A stretch of DNA of 64,000 nucleotides from NCBI GenBank assembly GCA_933228675.1, contig OW121741.1, forward strand, positions 53,673,186-53,737,185, in the 5' to 3' direction. Origin of the DNA: Stomorhina lunata (Eukaryota; Arthropoda; Insecta; Diptera; Rhiniidae). How positions within the stretch are numbered: the first letter of the stretch is position 1; each line of letters starts with the position of its first letter. The notes below the pieces were generated by a model that worked only from the letters and a program-made list of their open reading frames with translations, was not told the origin of the DNA and searched no databases. Shown in pieces: positions 32,522 to 42,629 of the stretch. The translations under genes were made by a program, and so were the position numbers.

Positions 32522-34189
32522 TTGCCAATATTCGTGGTCTCCAACCCTAATAAACCAGATAAAGTCAGGCTAGTTTGGGACGCAGCGGCGAAATCCAACG
32601 GTGTGTCATTAAATGACTTCATGATGTCAGGTCCTGAACTTTTAAAGCCTTTGATGGAAATCATCCTTAAATTTCGTATTGGAAAAATTGCTATATGCTA
32701 TATTTCGGAGATGTTTCATAGAGTAAACGTAATAGAAAGTTATATGCAGCGATTCCTGTGGTATGATGAAAATGCCAATGACGCACAACCAACTGTTTTA
32801 GTAATGCGAGCGTTGACTTTTGGCATCAGTTGTGCTCCTTGTATCGCTTACTATGTACGCGATAAAAATGCGGACACCTTCAAAGACAAATATCCTAGTG
32901 CCGTTGAAGCCATACAACAAAATCACTACGTCGATGATTTTATTGACAGCGCTCCAGATGAAAACCAAGCCATAGAATTAGCGATGCAAGTAAAAGAAAT
33001 CCATGAAACTGGCGGCTATAAAATGCATAACTGGACATCCAATTCCGAAACCGTCTTAAGGCAGTTACACGACAACAACAACCTACCTGAGATGACAATG
33101 CAAGATTGGGACTCAACCACAAAAATATTAGGTTTGTATTGGGATCCTAATAATGACGAGTTTAGATATATTTGTAGATTTGCAAGACTAAAACGAGATG
33201 TCTTTAATGTGTGCCTGATGCCAACCAAACGTGAAACGCTTCAATTGTTGAAGTCCATATTTGATCCCCTGGGGTTTGTATCTTGCTACACCATAGGCTT
33301 AAAAATACTAATCCAAGAAATATGGCGATCTAGTATATCATGGGACGAGGAGTTGACAGACGATTTGAACAAAAGCTGGTGTAAATGGAAATCCTTTATT
33401 CCAAAGATAACGGCCATCAGAATTCCCACTTTCGTTGATGCCGGCGAAAATGCTTACGCTGCCGTATGTTGCTTACGTGTTATTAAAAATGACGTCATAA
33501 CCGTCTCTCTAGTAGCTGCCAAGAGCAAAGTGGCACCGTTGAAGCCACTATCAATTCCAAGGATCGAGTTGCAGGCTGCCTTACTTGGCACAAGACTGGC
33601 CAAAAAAGTGCAGCAGGTACCTCAAATAAAAGTAAATTCTCAGTTTTGGTGGAGCGATTCGAAGACTATTCTGAAGTAACAGCAAATGGACCCTAAGAGG
33701 TTTCATCAATTCGTAATGCATCGTGTGGGTGAGATTCTCGAATCTACAAACGTTAAGCAGTGGAAATGGGTTCCGTCAAAACAAAATCCAGCCGATCTCG
33801 CTACGAAGGTATCAACGGTCTCTAATACGCAAATGTGGTTTGACTGTCCAGAATTTTTACACGCTGATTCAACTGACTGGCCTCACTGTAATGATTTTAA
33901 AACACTTGATTTAGCGGAAATAAAACGATGCAATTTGGTGATTGTAAATATACCTATCGTAAAACTTAATGTTGAATATTTTTCAAATTGGAGACGGTTA
34001 TACCGTGCTGTGGCTACTTTTTTTCTGTATTGTCAACGACTTAAGGAATTTACGAAATACAAAATCATTAAAAAGCACACAGAGGTCGATTTCAGATGTT
34101 GTTATTTAAATATAAACAAAATAGTGAATATGGAGAAGAAATACATTGCTTGGCACAAGGTAAGCCTATACATAAAGGAAGTAAACTAA
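32522..34189 (+). pseudogene. BEL/Pao reverse transcriptase and RNase H, with stop and lost catalytic Asp
   Basis: 32522-33679 is open: VRLVWDAAAKSNGVSLND, then CYISEMFHRV, then HYVDDFIDS with the YVDD box. The usual first catalytic motif is D-I-x-x-M-F; here it is Y-I-S-E-M-F, so Asp is replaced by Tyr (GAT to TAT would do it). RNase H-like and Peptidase_A17-type blocks follow (FVDAGENAYAAV, IPRIELQAALLG, WWSDSKTILK). A TAA at 33677-33679 then interrupts the frame, and the sequence goes on in 33686-34189 with MDPKRFHQFVMHRVGEI and VPSKQNPADLATK. Catalytically dead. Confidence 0.88.
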
Positions 34190-35440
34190 TTTCCCTAAAT
34201 ATATACCTAGATAAAAATGGTGTTATAAGAAGCAGTGCTGAATTCCTTAATAATCATGAAGATGTAATCGTTCTGCCTACTAATCACTACGTGACATTTT
34301 TATTAATTCGACATTTTCACGAAAAAAATCAGTCCCACGAAACTGCACTTAATGAAATAAGATCTTGTTATTATATTTCGAAGTTCGAGTTCAATTCCGA
34401 AAAGTGAGACGAATGTGCCAATGGTGTAAAATCAACTGCGCCACACCACATGTACCACAATGGCTGAGTTGCCAGCAGCAAGATTAGATGCATTCGAACG
34501 ACCTTTTACTTATGTGGGCGTGGATTATTTCGGCCCTATAAACGTATCAGTTGGCAGAAGATGTGAGAAAAGGTGGGGAGTAATTTTTACTTGTATAATA
34601 GTGCGTGTCGTAAATATACAGATCACACATAGTTTGGATACCAGCTCTTGCATAATGGCGATTAGAAATTTTATTTCAAGACGTGGGACACCTAGAGAAA
34701 TATATTCCGATAATGGAACTAATTTTAAAGCTGCCGAAAAGATCTTGTGCTCTAAAAACGTTGATGTATCTACAATTCAAACAGCTTTTGACCAAATCAA
34801 GTGGAATTTTAACCCACCCGCAGCACCACATATGGGCGGTGCTTGGGAGAGGTTGGTGAAATCTGTTAAAACCGTCATTTACAGTATTAGTCCAACAATG
34901 AAATTTACCGATGAGAGTTTAAAAAATGCATTGTGTGAGGCAGAGTTTACAATAAATTGTCGCCCATTAACCTTTGTTTCTATGGAGAGCAGCGATGACG
35001 AAGCACTTACGCCTAACCACCTACTAATTGGATCATCAGATGGCTACAAACCAATTGTCAACGAAGGTATGGACATTCGGCAACGATGGTACAAAACGCA
35101 AGAGTTTGGTAATCAGTTTTGGAGAAGATGGCTGAAGGAATATGTACCTATAATCTCACGACGAAGCAAATGGTTCTCCAAACAACCACCCATTAAAGCA
35201 GGAGATGTAGTCGTTATTGTCGACCCAGACCTACCTAGAAATATTTGGCCCAAAGGGATGGTGATTGATACCGTAGTAGCAAAAGAAGGCCAAGTTCGCA
35301 GGGCAAGAATCAAAACCAAGAGTGGTATTCTGCAAAGACCAGTGGCCAAATTAGCAGTTTTGGATGTGTCTGGTGCCCTTGAAGGTAAACTCAACTTATC
35401 GACCTCGTTTACGGAGGAGGGAATTGTTGCTGCTAAATAG
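34190..35440 (+). pseudogene. BEL/Pao integrase and C-terminal DUF5641 domain
   Basis: 34096-34407 carries the N-terminal integrase region and stops before the CxxC pair, which is degraded (DECANGVKSTAPHHVP). 34460-35440 is open and holds the DDE core: YVGVDYFGPINV, IYSDNGTNFKAAEK and AAPHMGGAWERLVK, all three acidic residues present. The C-terminal DUF5641 domain follows (RQRWYKTQEFGNQFWRRW, KAGDVVVIVDPDLPRNIWP). The stop codon falls 16 bp inside the 3' LTR. No envelope gene follows. Confidence 0.88.
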
Positions 35441-35594
35441 TTGTCGACTCCAATCATTTAAATACCTGTTTTGTTTTCAATTATATTTTTTACTATTTAC
35501 TGCATCCTAATATACAAAGATAATGATGTTCATATATTTATGCGTATGTAAATAGTTAATGATCATTATTCTTTTATCTTTTACTAGTTATGTA
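35425..35594 (+). repeat. 3' LTR of the BEL/Pao element, truncated
   Basis: Matches the first 170 bp of the 5' LTR almost perfectly, then diverges abruptly at about 35594 (TTATGTATTTATCTTC). The rest of the LTR and any target duplication are lost. Confidence 0.8.
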
Positions 35595-35784
35595 TTTATC
35601 TTCATTAGAGCGGTTCGCTTTCCATACGAAAAAAAAAGTTATGTCAGTCACCCTCTAGGATTAAAGATAATGTCTAAACAATTCCAAAAAATATTTTTTT
35701 ATTTTTTTTACCACGCCTACAAATACCGCCCTTTTAGTATTTTGTTCACTGTGTCGTCATTTTAAGTCCGATAATCGGACTTAA
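35595..35784. other. Junction between the BEL element and the tandem array
   Basis: Unassigned DNA. It ends with the imperfect-centre palindrome AAGTCCGATAATCGGACTT (35764-35782), directly before the first array sequence. Confidence 0.5.
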
Positions 35785-36105
35785 TACCTATTAGAACAAC
35801 TAAGATATGTCAACGAATGCCAACCTTACAACCTACGAAATGCAAATGATTTTAGGATACCTAGACCAACGAACAATACAATGAAGAGATGCCTCTTATA
35901 TAAAGGACTACAACTATTTAATCAACTTCCTGTCAATATAAAAAATGAAAGAAATATAAATATATTTAAAAGAAATTGTGTTCATTTTGTTAAAAATAAT
36001 AGTTTTCAGAGCAATTAAAAATTGTTTAATAATTTAATGTAATTTAGCCATTAAAAAGTATTTTAAATACTACTAAATAAATAATAATAATAAAAAAAGT
36101 TATTC
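35785..36105 (+). pseudogene. LINE 2 3' tail in array unit 0
   Basis: Encodes the last part of the LINE 2 C-terminus (LRYVNECQPYNLRNANDFRI to FQSN and stop) and the (AAT)n-type tail before GTTATTCCCTGTCGGGG. It is near-identical to the ends of the copies at 45070 and 56921; its 5' end coincides with the array edge. Confidence 0.85.
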
Positions 36106-36823
36106 CCTGTCGGGGTTATATGGGAGATTTCACTAAATGTGGACCGAGCTCGCCCATTTTCAATACCGAACATTTCAAGAGATAAGAAATACTTTTCTCA
36201 AATGTTTTCCCTCTAGAAAGTTTATTTTAGGCGATAACAATATTGTCCAACGTCTTTATAATACTATAATTTGTCATTTATTAGCTACTAAGAGATTGCC
36301 TTAGGCGAAGTTATACGGGAGCAATTGTCAAACGTGAACGGATTTCTCCCAATTGCAATTAAAAAATTTATTTAATATGTAGGTTTTGAACGGATATCAT
36401 GTACTTAGCTGCATTTTTGTACTTTCTAGGAAGATTGATTATAATTTGATCAAATGTTATCATAATGTTCAAAAGTCAGACACAAAATTAAGATAAATGC
36501 AGTGTGTCTGTCTGCTAGAATCAGATTTGCGGAGCTCCTGAAAAGTATACCCACATTCATTTTATACAAAATTTTAGGATATCGTCCCACCCTGAATTTC
36601 ATCATTGTCGATCAAAACACCTGAAATATCGCTTAAACACTAAATTATATCTACCACAAATTACCAAATGCATCAGAATTTAGGTAATCCCCAGCTAAGT
36701 ACGCTATTACATTTCATCAAAATAAACACATGAGATATCGACAAAACAGGAGCTCCAAGATCTTGACTACAACAGGAAAAAAGACAGACAGGTATACGAA
36801 CGGACAGACAGGTAGACGGACGG

Positions 36824-37180
36824 ACAATTCTGGTGCCCCTTACTAGCATTATGTATGTGCCTGGTCACATTAAGGATCTGGATAATTTCGTTATTGATGT
36901 TGGTACTGGCTACTATGTAGAGAAGAATCTTGATGGATCCAAAGATTATTTGAAGCGTCGCGTTGAATACGTCCAGGAACAAATTGAAAAAATCGAAAAG
37001 ATTCAAATACAAAAAAGTCGATGAAACAATTGGCCGCTGTTAAACAAATGCAACAGCAACAAACCGCTTAAATAAACACACAATATCCACATCTAAAACA
37101 CTGGACTATTACACTAATTCATTATTCAATTCATAATACACTTTTAAAGAGTTTTTGTCGTAAAAATAATAAAATCAAAG
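36824..37180 (+). pseudogene. Pfdn5: Captured prefoldin subunit 5 fragment, copy 0 (31-bp deletion)
   Basis: In-frame VPLTSIMYVPGHIKDLDNF then DVGTGYYVEKNLDGSKDY matches the beta-hairpin and second-helix half of prefoldin subunit 5 (human: VPLTSSMYVPG, DVGTGYYVEK). The fragment begins abruptly next to GGACGGACGG microsatellite DNA. This copy lacks 31 bp after QIQKSR, which shifts the frame and ends the protein at 37024. Downstream UTR-like sequence continues to AATAAAATCAAAG before the GGACGGAC repeat resumes. Confidence 0.88.
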
Positions 37181-37183
37181 AAG

Positions 37184-37375
37184 GACGGACAGACATATCA
37201 ATTAGCAAACGGACGGACGGACATAACAATAAGTAAACGGATGAACGGACATATCAATAAGTAAACGGAAGGACGGACATAACAATAAGCAAACGGACGG
37301 ACGGACATAACAATAAGTAAACGGACGGACGGACATAAAAATAAGTAAACGGACGGACGGACATAGCAATATTTT
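37184..37375 (+). repeat. 28-bp minisatellite (unit 0)
   Basis: Units of ATAACAATAAGTAAACGGAC plus GGACGGAC, directly after the captured prefoldin fragment. It looks like the GGAC microsatellite of family D expanded with a new spacer. Equivalent arrays: 41595-41812, 47080-47290, 58925-59085, with different unit counts. Confidence 0.9.
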
Positions 37376-38200
37376 GAAAACCCATTCCATCCGCAAAACG
37401 CTGTCAAATTTCATCACAATCGGTCCATAAACACCTGAGATATCGCTGAAACAATACTTACAAAATGTAAACAAAATTTCTTAGACACGTACTTTGGGGA
37501 ATTTGCTGCACATCACAAGTAGTGTTTTGGCGATATCTCAGTTGTTTATGGGCCGCTTTTGATAAAATTTAATAACGTGCTTGGCGGGAGAATTTCCTAA
37601 AATCTGATATAAAATATATGTATGTCCGTGCTAAAGGAGGATGATTTTTCCTATTTCTGCATTTCATTTTTTCAACAAACATTCTCTAATGCGTACTTTG
37701 GGCAATTTGCAATGCATCACATTTAGTGTTTTGGCGATATCTCAGTGGTTTATGGAGCGATTTTGATAAAATTTACAGAGTGCTTTGTGGAACCATTTCA
37801 AACAATCTGATATATAATATATTATCACATGTACACCAGGAGTATCTTTTTTCTCTTGTTATTCAAAAGTGTGTTTCAATCAAAAATTTTAAAATTTTCG
37901 TCTAATTTTTGGTTTTTTTTCAATATTTTCGGTGTTTATAAACCGATTTTAATGAAATTTAATAGCGTTCATTGCCTAAAATCTGATATATAATTTATGT
38001 AGGTCCATCCTCCAGGGGCTTCAGAAACTTGATTTCAACAGACAGACAGACAGACATACAGACGGACATCCCTTAATCGATTCTCCTCCCGATTCTGAGT
38101 CGATCGGTATAATTTTTATGGGGTCTACGATCACTAATAAAAAAATTACAAACGGAATCACAAACTTATAATACCCTTTCACCTATTGGTGAAGGGTATA

Positions 38201-39709
38201 AAAATATTTATCAAAAGAATTTCGAAGAATTAAACGTTGAATCTGCAATAAATCGGGGAGTAATGTAGGGTGTACTTTTACTTTACAAGTTACTTTTGTT
38301 GTTTTAATTTAAAATCTAGTTTTTAAGTTTTCTTTTATAATTACTAAAATTTTGATTTGAAAATTTTTGATTATAAAATTAAATAAATTTGTTCAAGGCA
38401 GAAGACAATTTTCTCATAAAATTAATATTATTTTAATATCCTATATCACGTTTTTAGCACTTTTCGTAAATGAGATAAAAATAGACTTAATTAAAGACTA
38501 TTCGATTGACTTTGAAGAAATTTAAGACATGAGTTTGGTACTTTTTTAATTAAGGAGTTCAAAAAAAAAAAATCGGTAATATTATACCTTCTTAACAAAA
38601 ATTGAGTTAAGATCAGCAATAAAAATATCAGGACACGTATTTGGTATTTTTAAATTTGGCCGACTAGGGGAAAAATGGAAACTTTTGTTTCGCTATATAT
38701 TCAAAATCAAAATCGACAAGAACATAATTTAAATTGGGTTAGCAATGAAGATTGGATCAGCTACGAAAATAAGGGATGCGTATAAAGTTAGTGGGTATAA
38801 CATTTTTTAAGATCGGTGCAGTTTAGCCGAACTAGACTTAAAAATTAAATTTTGACTCTGTAATGAATAAAATTCACGATATGTAAAACATATTTTTATC
38901 TAGTGTAATGGGGGCTAGAGCAATATGCTGTAGATTGAGTGAAAACTACTTTATTTAAAATTGTATCAAACAAATTTTTAGTTGGCATCACTGCTCTTTA
39001 AAATGGTATGTAATTTGTCAGAATGAAAATTAATTTTTCTGTTTTTTGTGTTTTTTTTTATTCAAAGGGAGGGTTTCGTTAATACTTTCGGTATTTTAAT
39101 ACAGAAGCTTATTGTGTCTGTCATAAATTCTTGATATGACTATACGGTCGTGCATAAGTTTAAGTGCTCTATGCGCCAAAAATGCATTTTGAGAAAATAG
39201 ATCTTGAAGTTTTAACATAATTTTTCTAGATATACGATAGAATTTTGTGATTTTTACACCATATATTTGATTTGATAATTCTGAAGAAATGTTTTCTTTA
39301 TTTCTCGACGGTATATTTTCTAAAGGTAACAAAAATCATGTTTGCTCAAACAAATATCAACGAAATAAAATTTTGTAAAAAAAATATGTATAGGTATATA
39401 TTCATCTGAAAAACTCAAAAATGCCCAGTAAAAAATATATGGATTAATCCATAATCGAGCAACAAAGGAGTAATGACTTGTTCATCCATTTGGAGTAATA
39501 AGCGAACTATCGAAACTTTTATTTTTTGTTTTGTTGTTTATGCCTCGCTTAATACTCCAAATGGATCAACGAGGGATTTTTTTCTTTGACATTTTTAGTT
39601 TTAAAAAGTGAAAGACGTGTTATTTAAAAACAAGCAAGGTACGGTTATAGTAACAAATTGTCAAAATTTGGTTTCTAAGCGTCATTTAAGACGATTTGTT
39701 AAAAAAAAA
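38201..39709. repeat. Array spacer, unit 1
   Basis: Present in all units (38201, 42630, 48111 with insertions, 59891). Its middle (about 38525-38720), read on the minus strand, matches the CACGTG satellite (AAAAAAGTACCAAACTCATG, ACCAAATACGTGTCC). A 78-codon minus-strand frame (39332-39096, MLPLENIPSRNKEN to DRHNKLLY) is kept in units 1-3 with one or two substitutions but truncated in unit 4; I do not recognise it, and conservation may only reflect recent duplication. A strong inverted repeat lies at 39480-39570. Confidence 0.75.
39480..39570. repeat. Hairpin with 26-bp arms in the array spacer
   Basis: Arms 39480-39505 and 39545-39570 pair at 24 of 26 positions (core CCATTTGGAGTA / TACTCCAAATGG), with a loop of 39 bases rich in T. 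The same hairpin is present near 43930, 55785 and 61000. Confidence 0.85.
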
Positions 39710-42629
39710 CAAGTAAGAGTGGTAGATTCGGCAAAGCCCTTCACTAATGGTGTTCCAAAAGTAAAGTACAAAATCGTAAGAATATATTGATAATTATATG
39801 GTTTCTGATTACTGACTTAGTTGAGCCCCATACAAATACTTGATATGTATATTAATTTTCTTTTGTTCATGCTAAATGTAATTCCTAGCAATATTTGGTT
39901 ATACTATTATTATATGCCAAGTCTTTAAAATTAAGAGTCGGAAAAAGAAATAGTTATGGCCCCAAACATCTAGAATAGTTATGGACCCAAAGGTTAGGTT
40001 GGGGAGGTGGTTGATGTCTAAGGCAGCGTCACTTGGGTTCTAAAGTAGTTCCTTTGTGAAAGATAATGATTACTAGACTACAAGTAGAGAATGCTTATTT
40101 AAGCCAGCCAGTAGCTTCGATATGTGTTTATTTTACGAAAAGATGCTTCAAAATGTAGATGCCCTTAGAGCACATCGATTTGATGAAGATTAAGTATTCT
40201 GGCATGCAATCCAAAAACATAGTGCCCAGTGAGGGTTGTGTATTTAAATTCGTACGAATTATCCAACTAGTAAAAGTTCTTAATTAGTTACGTAAAACTC
40301 TGAAGTTAGCGGACTGATTTATTTCAAAGCTTTAACAATGATTGTCAATGTATACTTAGAAGCCTTAGAATTATAGGGTATACACTCTTAGTTTTAGATA
40401 CATAAGTGAAATATATAGCCTTTTAATGGATAGATATCCGCTTTGTCGGAAAAGTTATTGCAGATTTACTTATTAATCTAAAGTTAGTTAACTAATTAAG
40501 ATGAATACTTATCAATAATTGTTATGTATTGTTCTTTCGATCTGTCCGATGGATGTGTGGAAAGTTTTGCTCTAGTTCTTTGTGCAATTATAATGTAATT
40601 TAATTTACCAGCATTAAAGTTATTCCCTGTCGGGGTTATATGGGAGAAAGTTTATTTTAGGCGATAACAATATTGTCCAACGTCTTTATAATATTATAAT
40701 TTGTCATTTATTAGCTACTAAGAGATTGCCTTAGGCGAAGTTATACGGGAGCAATTGTCAAACGTGAACGGATTTCTCCCAATTGCAATTAAAAAATTTA
40801 TTTAATATGTAGGTTTTGAACGGATATCATGTACTTAGCTGCATTTTTGTACTTTCTAGGAAGATTGATTATAATTTTATCAAATGTTATCGTAATGTTC
40901 AAAAGTCAGACACAAAATTAAGATAAATGCAGTGTGTCTGTCTGCTAGAATCAGATTTGTGGAACTCCTGAAAGGTATACCCACATTCATTTTATACAAA
41001 ATTTTAGGATATCGTCCCACCCTGAATTTCATCATTGTCGATCAATCATCAGCATCAGAATTTAGGTAATCCCCTGCTAAGTACGATATTACATTTCATC
41101 AAAATAAACACATGAGATATCGACAAAACAGGAGCTCCAAGATCTTGACTACAACAGGAAAAAAGACAGACAGGTATACGAACGGACAGACAGGTAGACG
41201 GACGGACAATTCTGGTGCCCCTTACTAGCATTATGTATGTGCCTGGTCACATTAAGGATCTGGATAATTTCGTTATTGATGTTGGTACTGGCTACTATGT
41301 AGAGAAGAATCTTGATGGATCCAAAGATTATTTCAAGCGTCGCGTTGAATACGTCCAGGAACAAATTGAAAAAATCGAAAAGATTCAAATACAAAAAAGT
41401 CGCTTTCTGAATGCCGTGATAGGAGTAATGGAGATGAAACAATTGGCCGCAGTTAAACAAATGCAACAGCAACAAACCGCTTAAATAAACACACAATATC
41501 CACATTTAAAACACTGGACTATTACATTAATTCATTATTCAATTCATAATACACTTTTAAAGAGTTTTTGTCGAAAAAATAATAAAATCAAAGAAGGACG
41601 GACAGACATATCAATTAGCAAACAGACGGAAGGACATAACAATAAGTAAACGGATGAACGGACATATCAATAAGTAAACGGAAGGACGGACATAACAATA
41701 AGCAAACGGACGGACGGACATATCAATAAGTAAACGGATGGACGGACATAACAATAAGTAAACGGACGGACGGACATAAAAATAAGTAAACGGACGGACG
41801 GACATAGCAATATTTTGAAAACCCATTCCATCCGCAACACGCTGTCAAATTTCATCACAATCGGTCCATAAACACCTGAGATATCGCTGAAACAATACTT
41901 ACAAAATGTAAACAAAATTTCTTAGACACGTACTTTGGGGAATTTGCTGCACATCACAAGTAGTGTTTTGGCGATATCTCAGTTGTTTATGGGCCGCTTT
42001 TGATAAAATTTAATAACGTGCTTGGCGGGAGAATTTCCTAAAATCTGATATAAAATATATGTATGTCCGTGCTAAAGGAGGATGATTTTTCCTATTTCTG
42101 CATTTCATTTTTTCAACAAACATTCTCTAATGCGTACTTTGGGCAATTTGCAATGCATCAAATTTAGTGTTTTGGCGATATCTCAGTGGTTTATGGAGCG
42201 ATTTTGATAAAATTTACAGAGTGCTTTGTGGAACCATTTCAAACAATCTGATATATAATATATTATCACATGTACACCAGGAGTATCTTTTTTCTCTTGT
42301 TATTCAAAAGTGTGTTTCAATCAAAAATTTTAAAATTTTCGTCTAATTTTTGTTATTTTTTCAATATTTTCGGTGTTTATAAACCGATTTTAATGAAATT
42401 TAATAGCGTTCATTGCCTAAAATCTGATATATAATTTATGTAGGTCCATCCTCCAGGGGCTTCAGAAACTTGATTTCAACAGACAGACAGACATACAGAC
42501 GGACATCCCTTAATCGATTCTCCTCCCGATTCTGAGTCGATCGGTATAATTTTTATGGGGTCTACGATCGAAAATTACAAACGGAATCACAAACTTATAA
42601 TACCCTTTCACCTATTGGTGAAGGGTATA
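39710..42629 (-). mobile_element. Family D copy in unit 1 (complete ends)
   Basis: Both ends are visible: CAAGTAAGAGTGGTAGATTC at 39710 (the family's 3' end) and TTGGTGAAGGGTATA at 42629 (5' end). It carries the captured prefoldin fragment and the 28-bp minisatellite, and no LINE tail. It is the cleanest copy of the prefoldin-bearing subfamily. Confidence 0.85.
41206..41592 (+). pseudogene. Pfdn5: Captured prefoldin subunit 5 fragment, copy 1 (open)
   Basis: An 89-codon frame (41215-41484) covers the C-terminal half of prefoldin subunit 5, from VPLTSIMYVPG through YFKRRVEYVQEQIEKIEKI (the C-terminal coiled-coil helix) to a Gln-rich end QMQQQQTA. The N-terminal helix, needed for a normal subunit, is absent; whole subunits are about 150-170 residues. 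Prefoldin is a cytosolic hexamer that hands unfolded actin and tubulin to CCT. The frame lies antisense to the host family-D element. Its intact host parent is not in the window. Confidence 0.88.

Larger units (their letters stand above)
35785..38200 (-). repeat. Array unit 0 (left-truncated)
   Basis: The array starts abruptly inside the LINE 2 tail (35785-36105) and continues through a reverse family-D copy to the TATACCC end at 38200. It contains a prefoldin 5 fragment with a 31-bp deletion and a 28-bp minisatellite. Its right border is continuous with unit 1. Confidence 0.85.
36106..38200 (-). mobile_element. Family D copy in unit 0
   Basis: Reverse orientation to copy A. Ends at 38200 with the CACCTATTGGTGAAGGGTAT(A) hairpin that matches the 5' end of copy A. 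The part 5' of the LINE insertion (the 3' end of family D) is missing. Confidence 0.8.
38201..42629 (-). repeat. Array unit 1 (4429 bp)
   Basis: Spacer 38201-39709 plus reverse family-D copy 39710-42629. It lacks the LINE 2 tail: the site reads CCAGCATTAAAGTTATTCCC at 40608-40627. Two other small deletions relative to units 2 and 3 explain the rest of the length difference (about 92 bp near 40647 and about 60 bp near 41049). Confidence 0.9.

Noticed and set aside
37198..37474. Minus-strand frames with repeated SVRPFTYCYVRPSV, here and at 41611, 47094, 58874
   Set aside because: Translation of the 28-bp GGAC-type minisatellite; repeat cycle, no domain.
39608..39790. 60-codon plus-strand frame ending across the spacer/family-D border
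   Set aside because: The A-run at the border varies in length between units (6 to 10), which breaks the frame in sister copies.
41149..41505. 118-codon minus-strand frame beginning MWILCVYLSGLLLLHLFN, also at 46632 and 58479
   Set aside because: It is the antisense of the captured prefoldin 5 fragment; the plus strand has the clear protein match.
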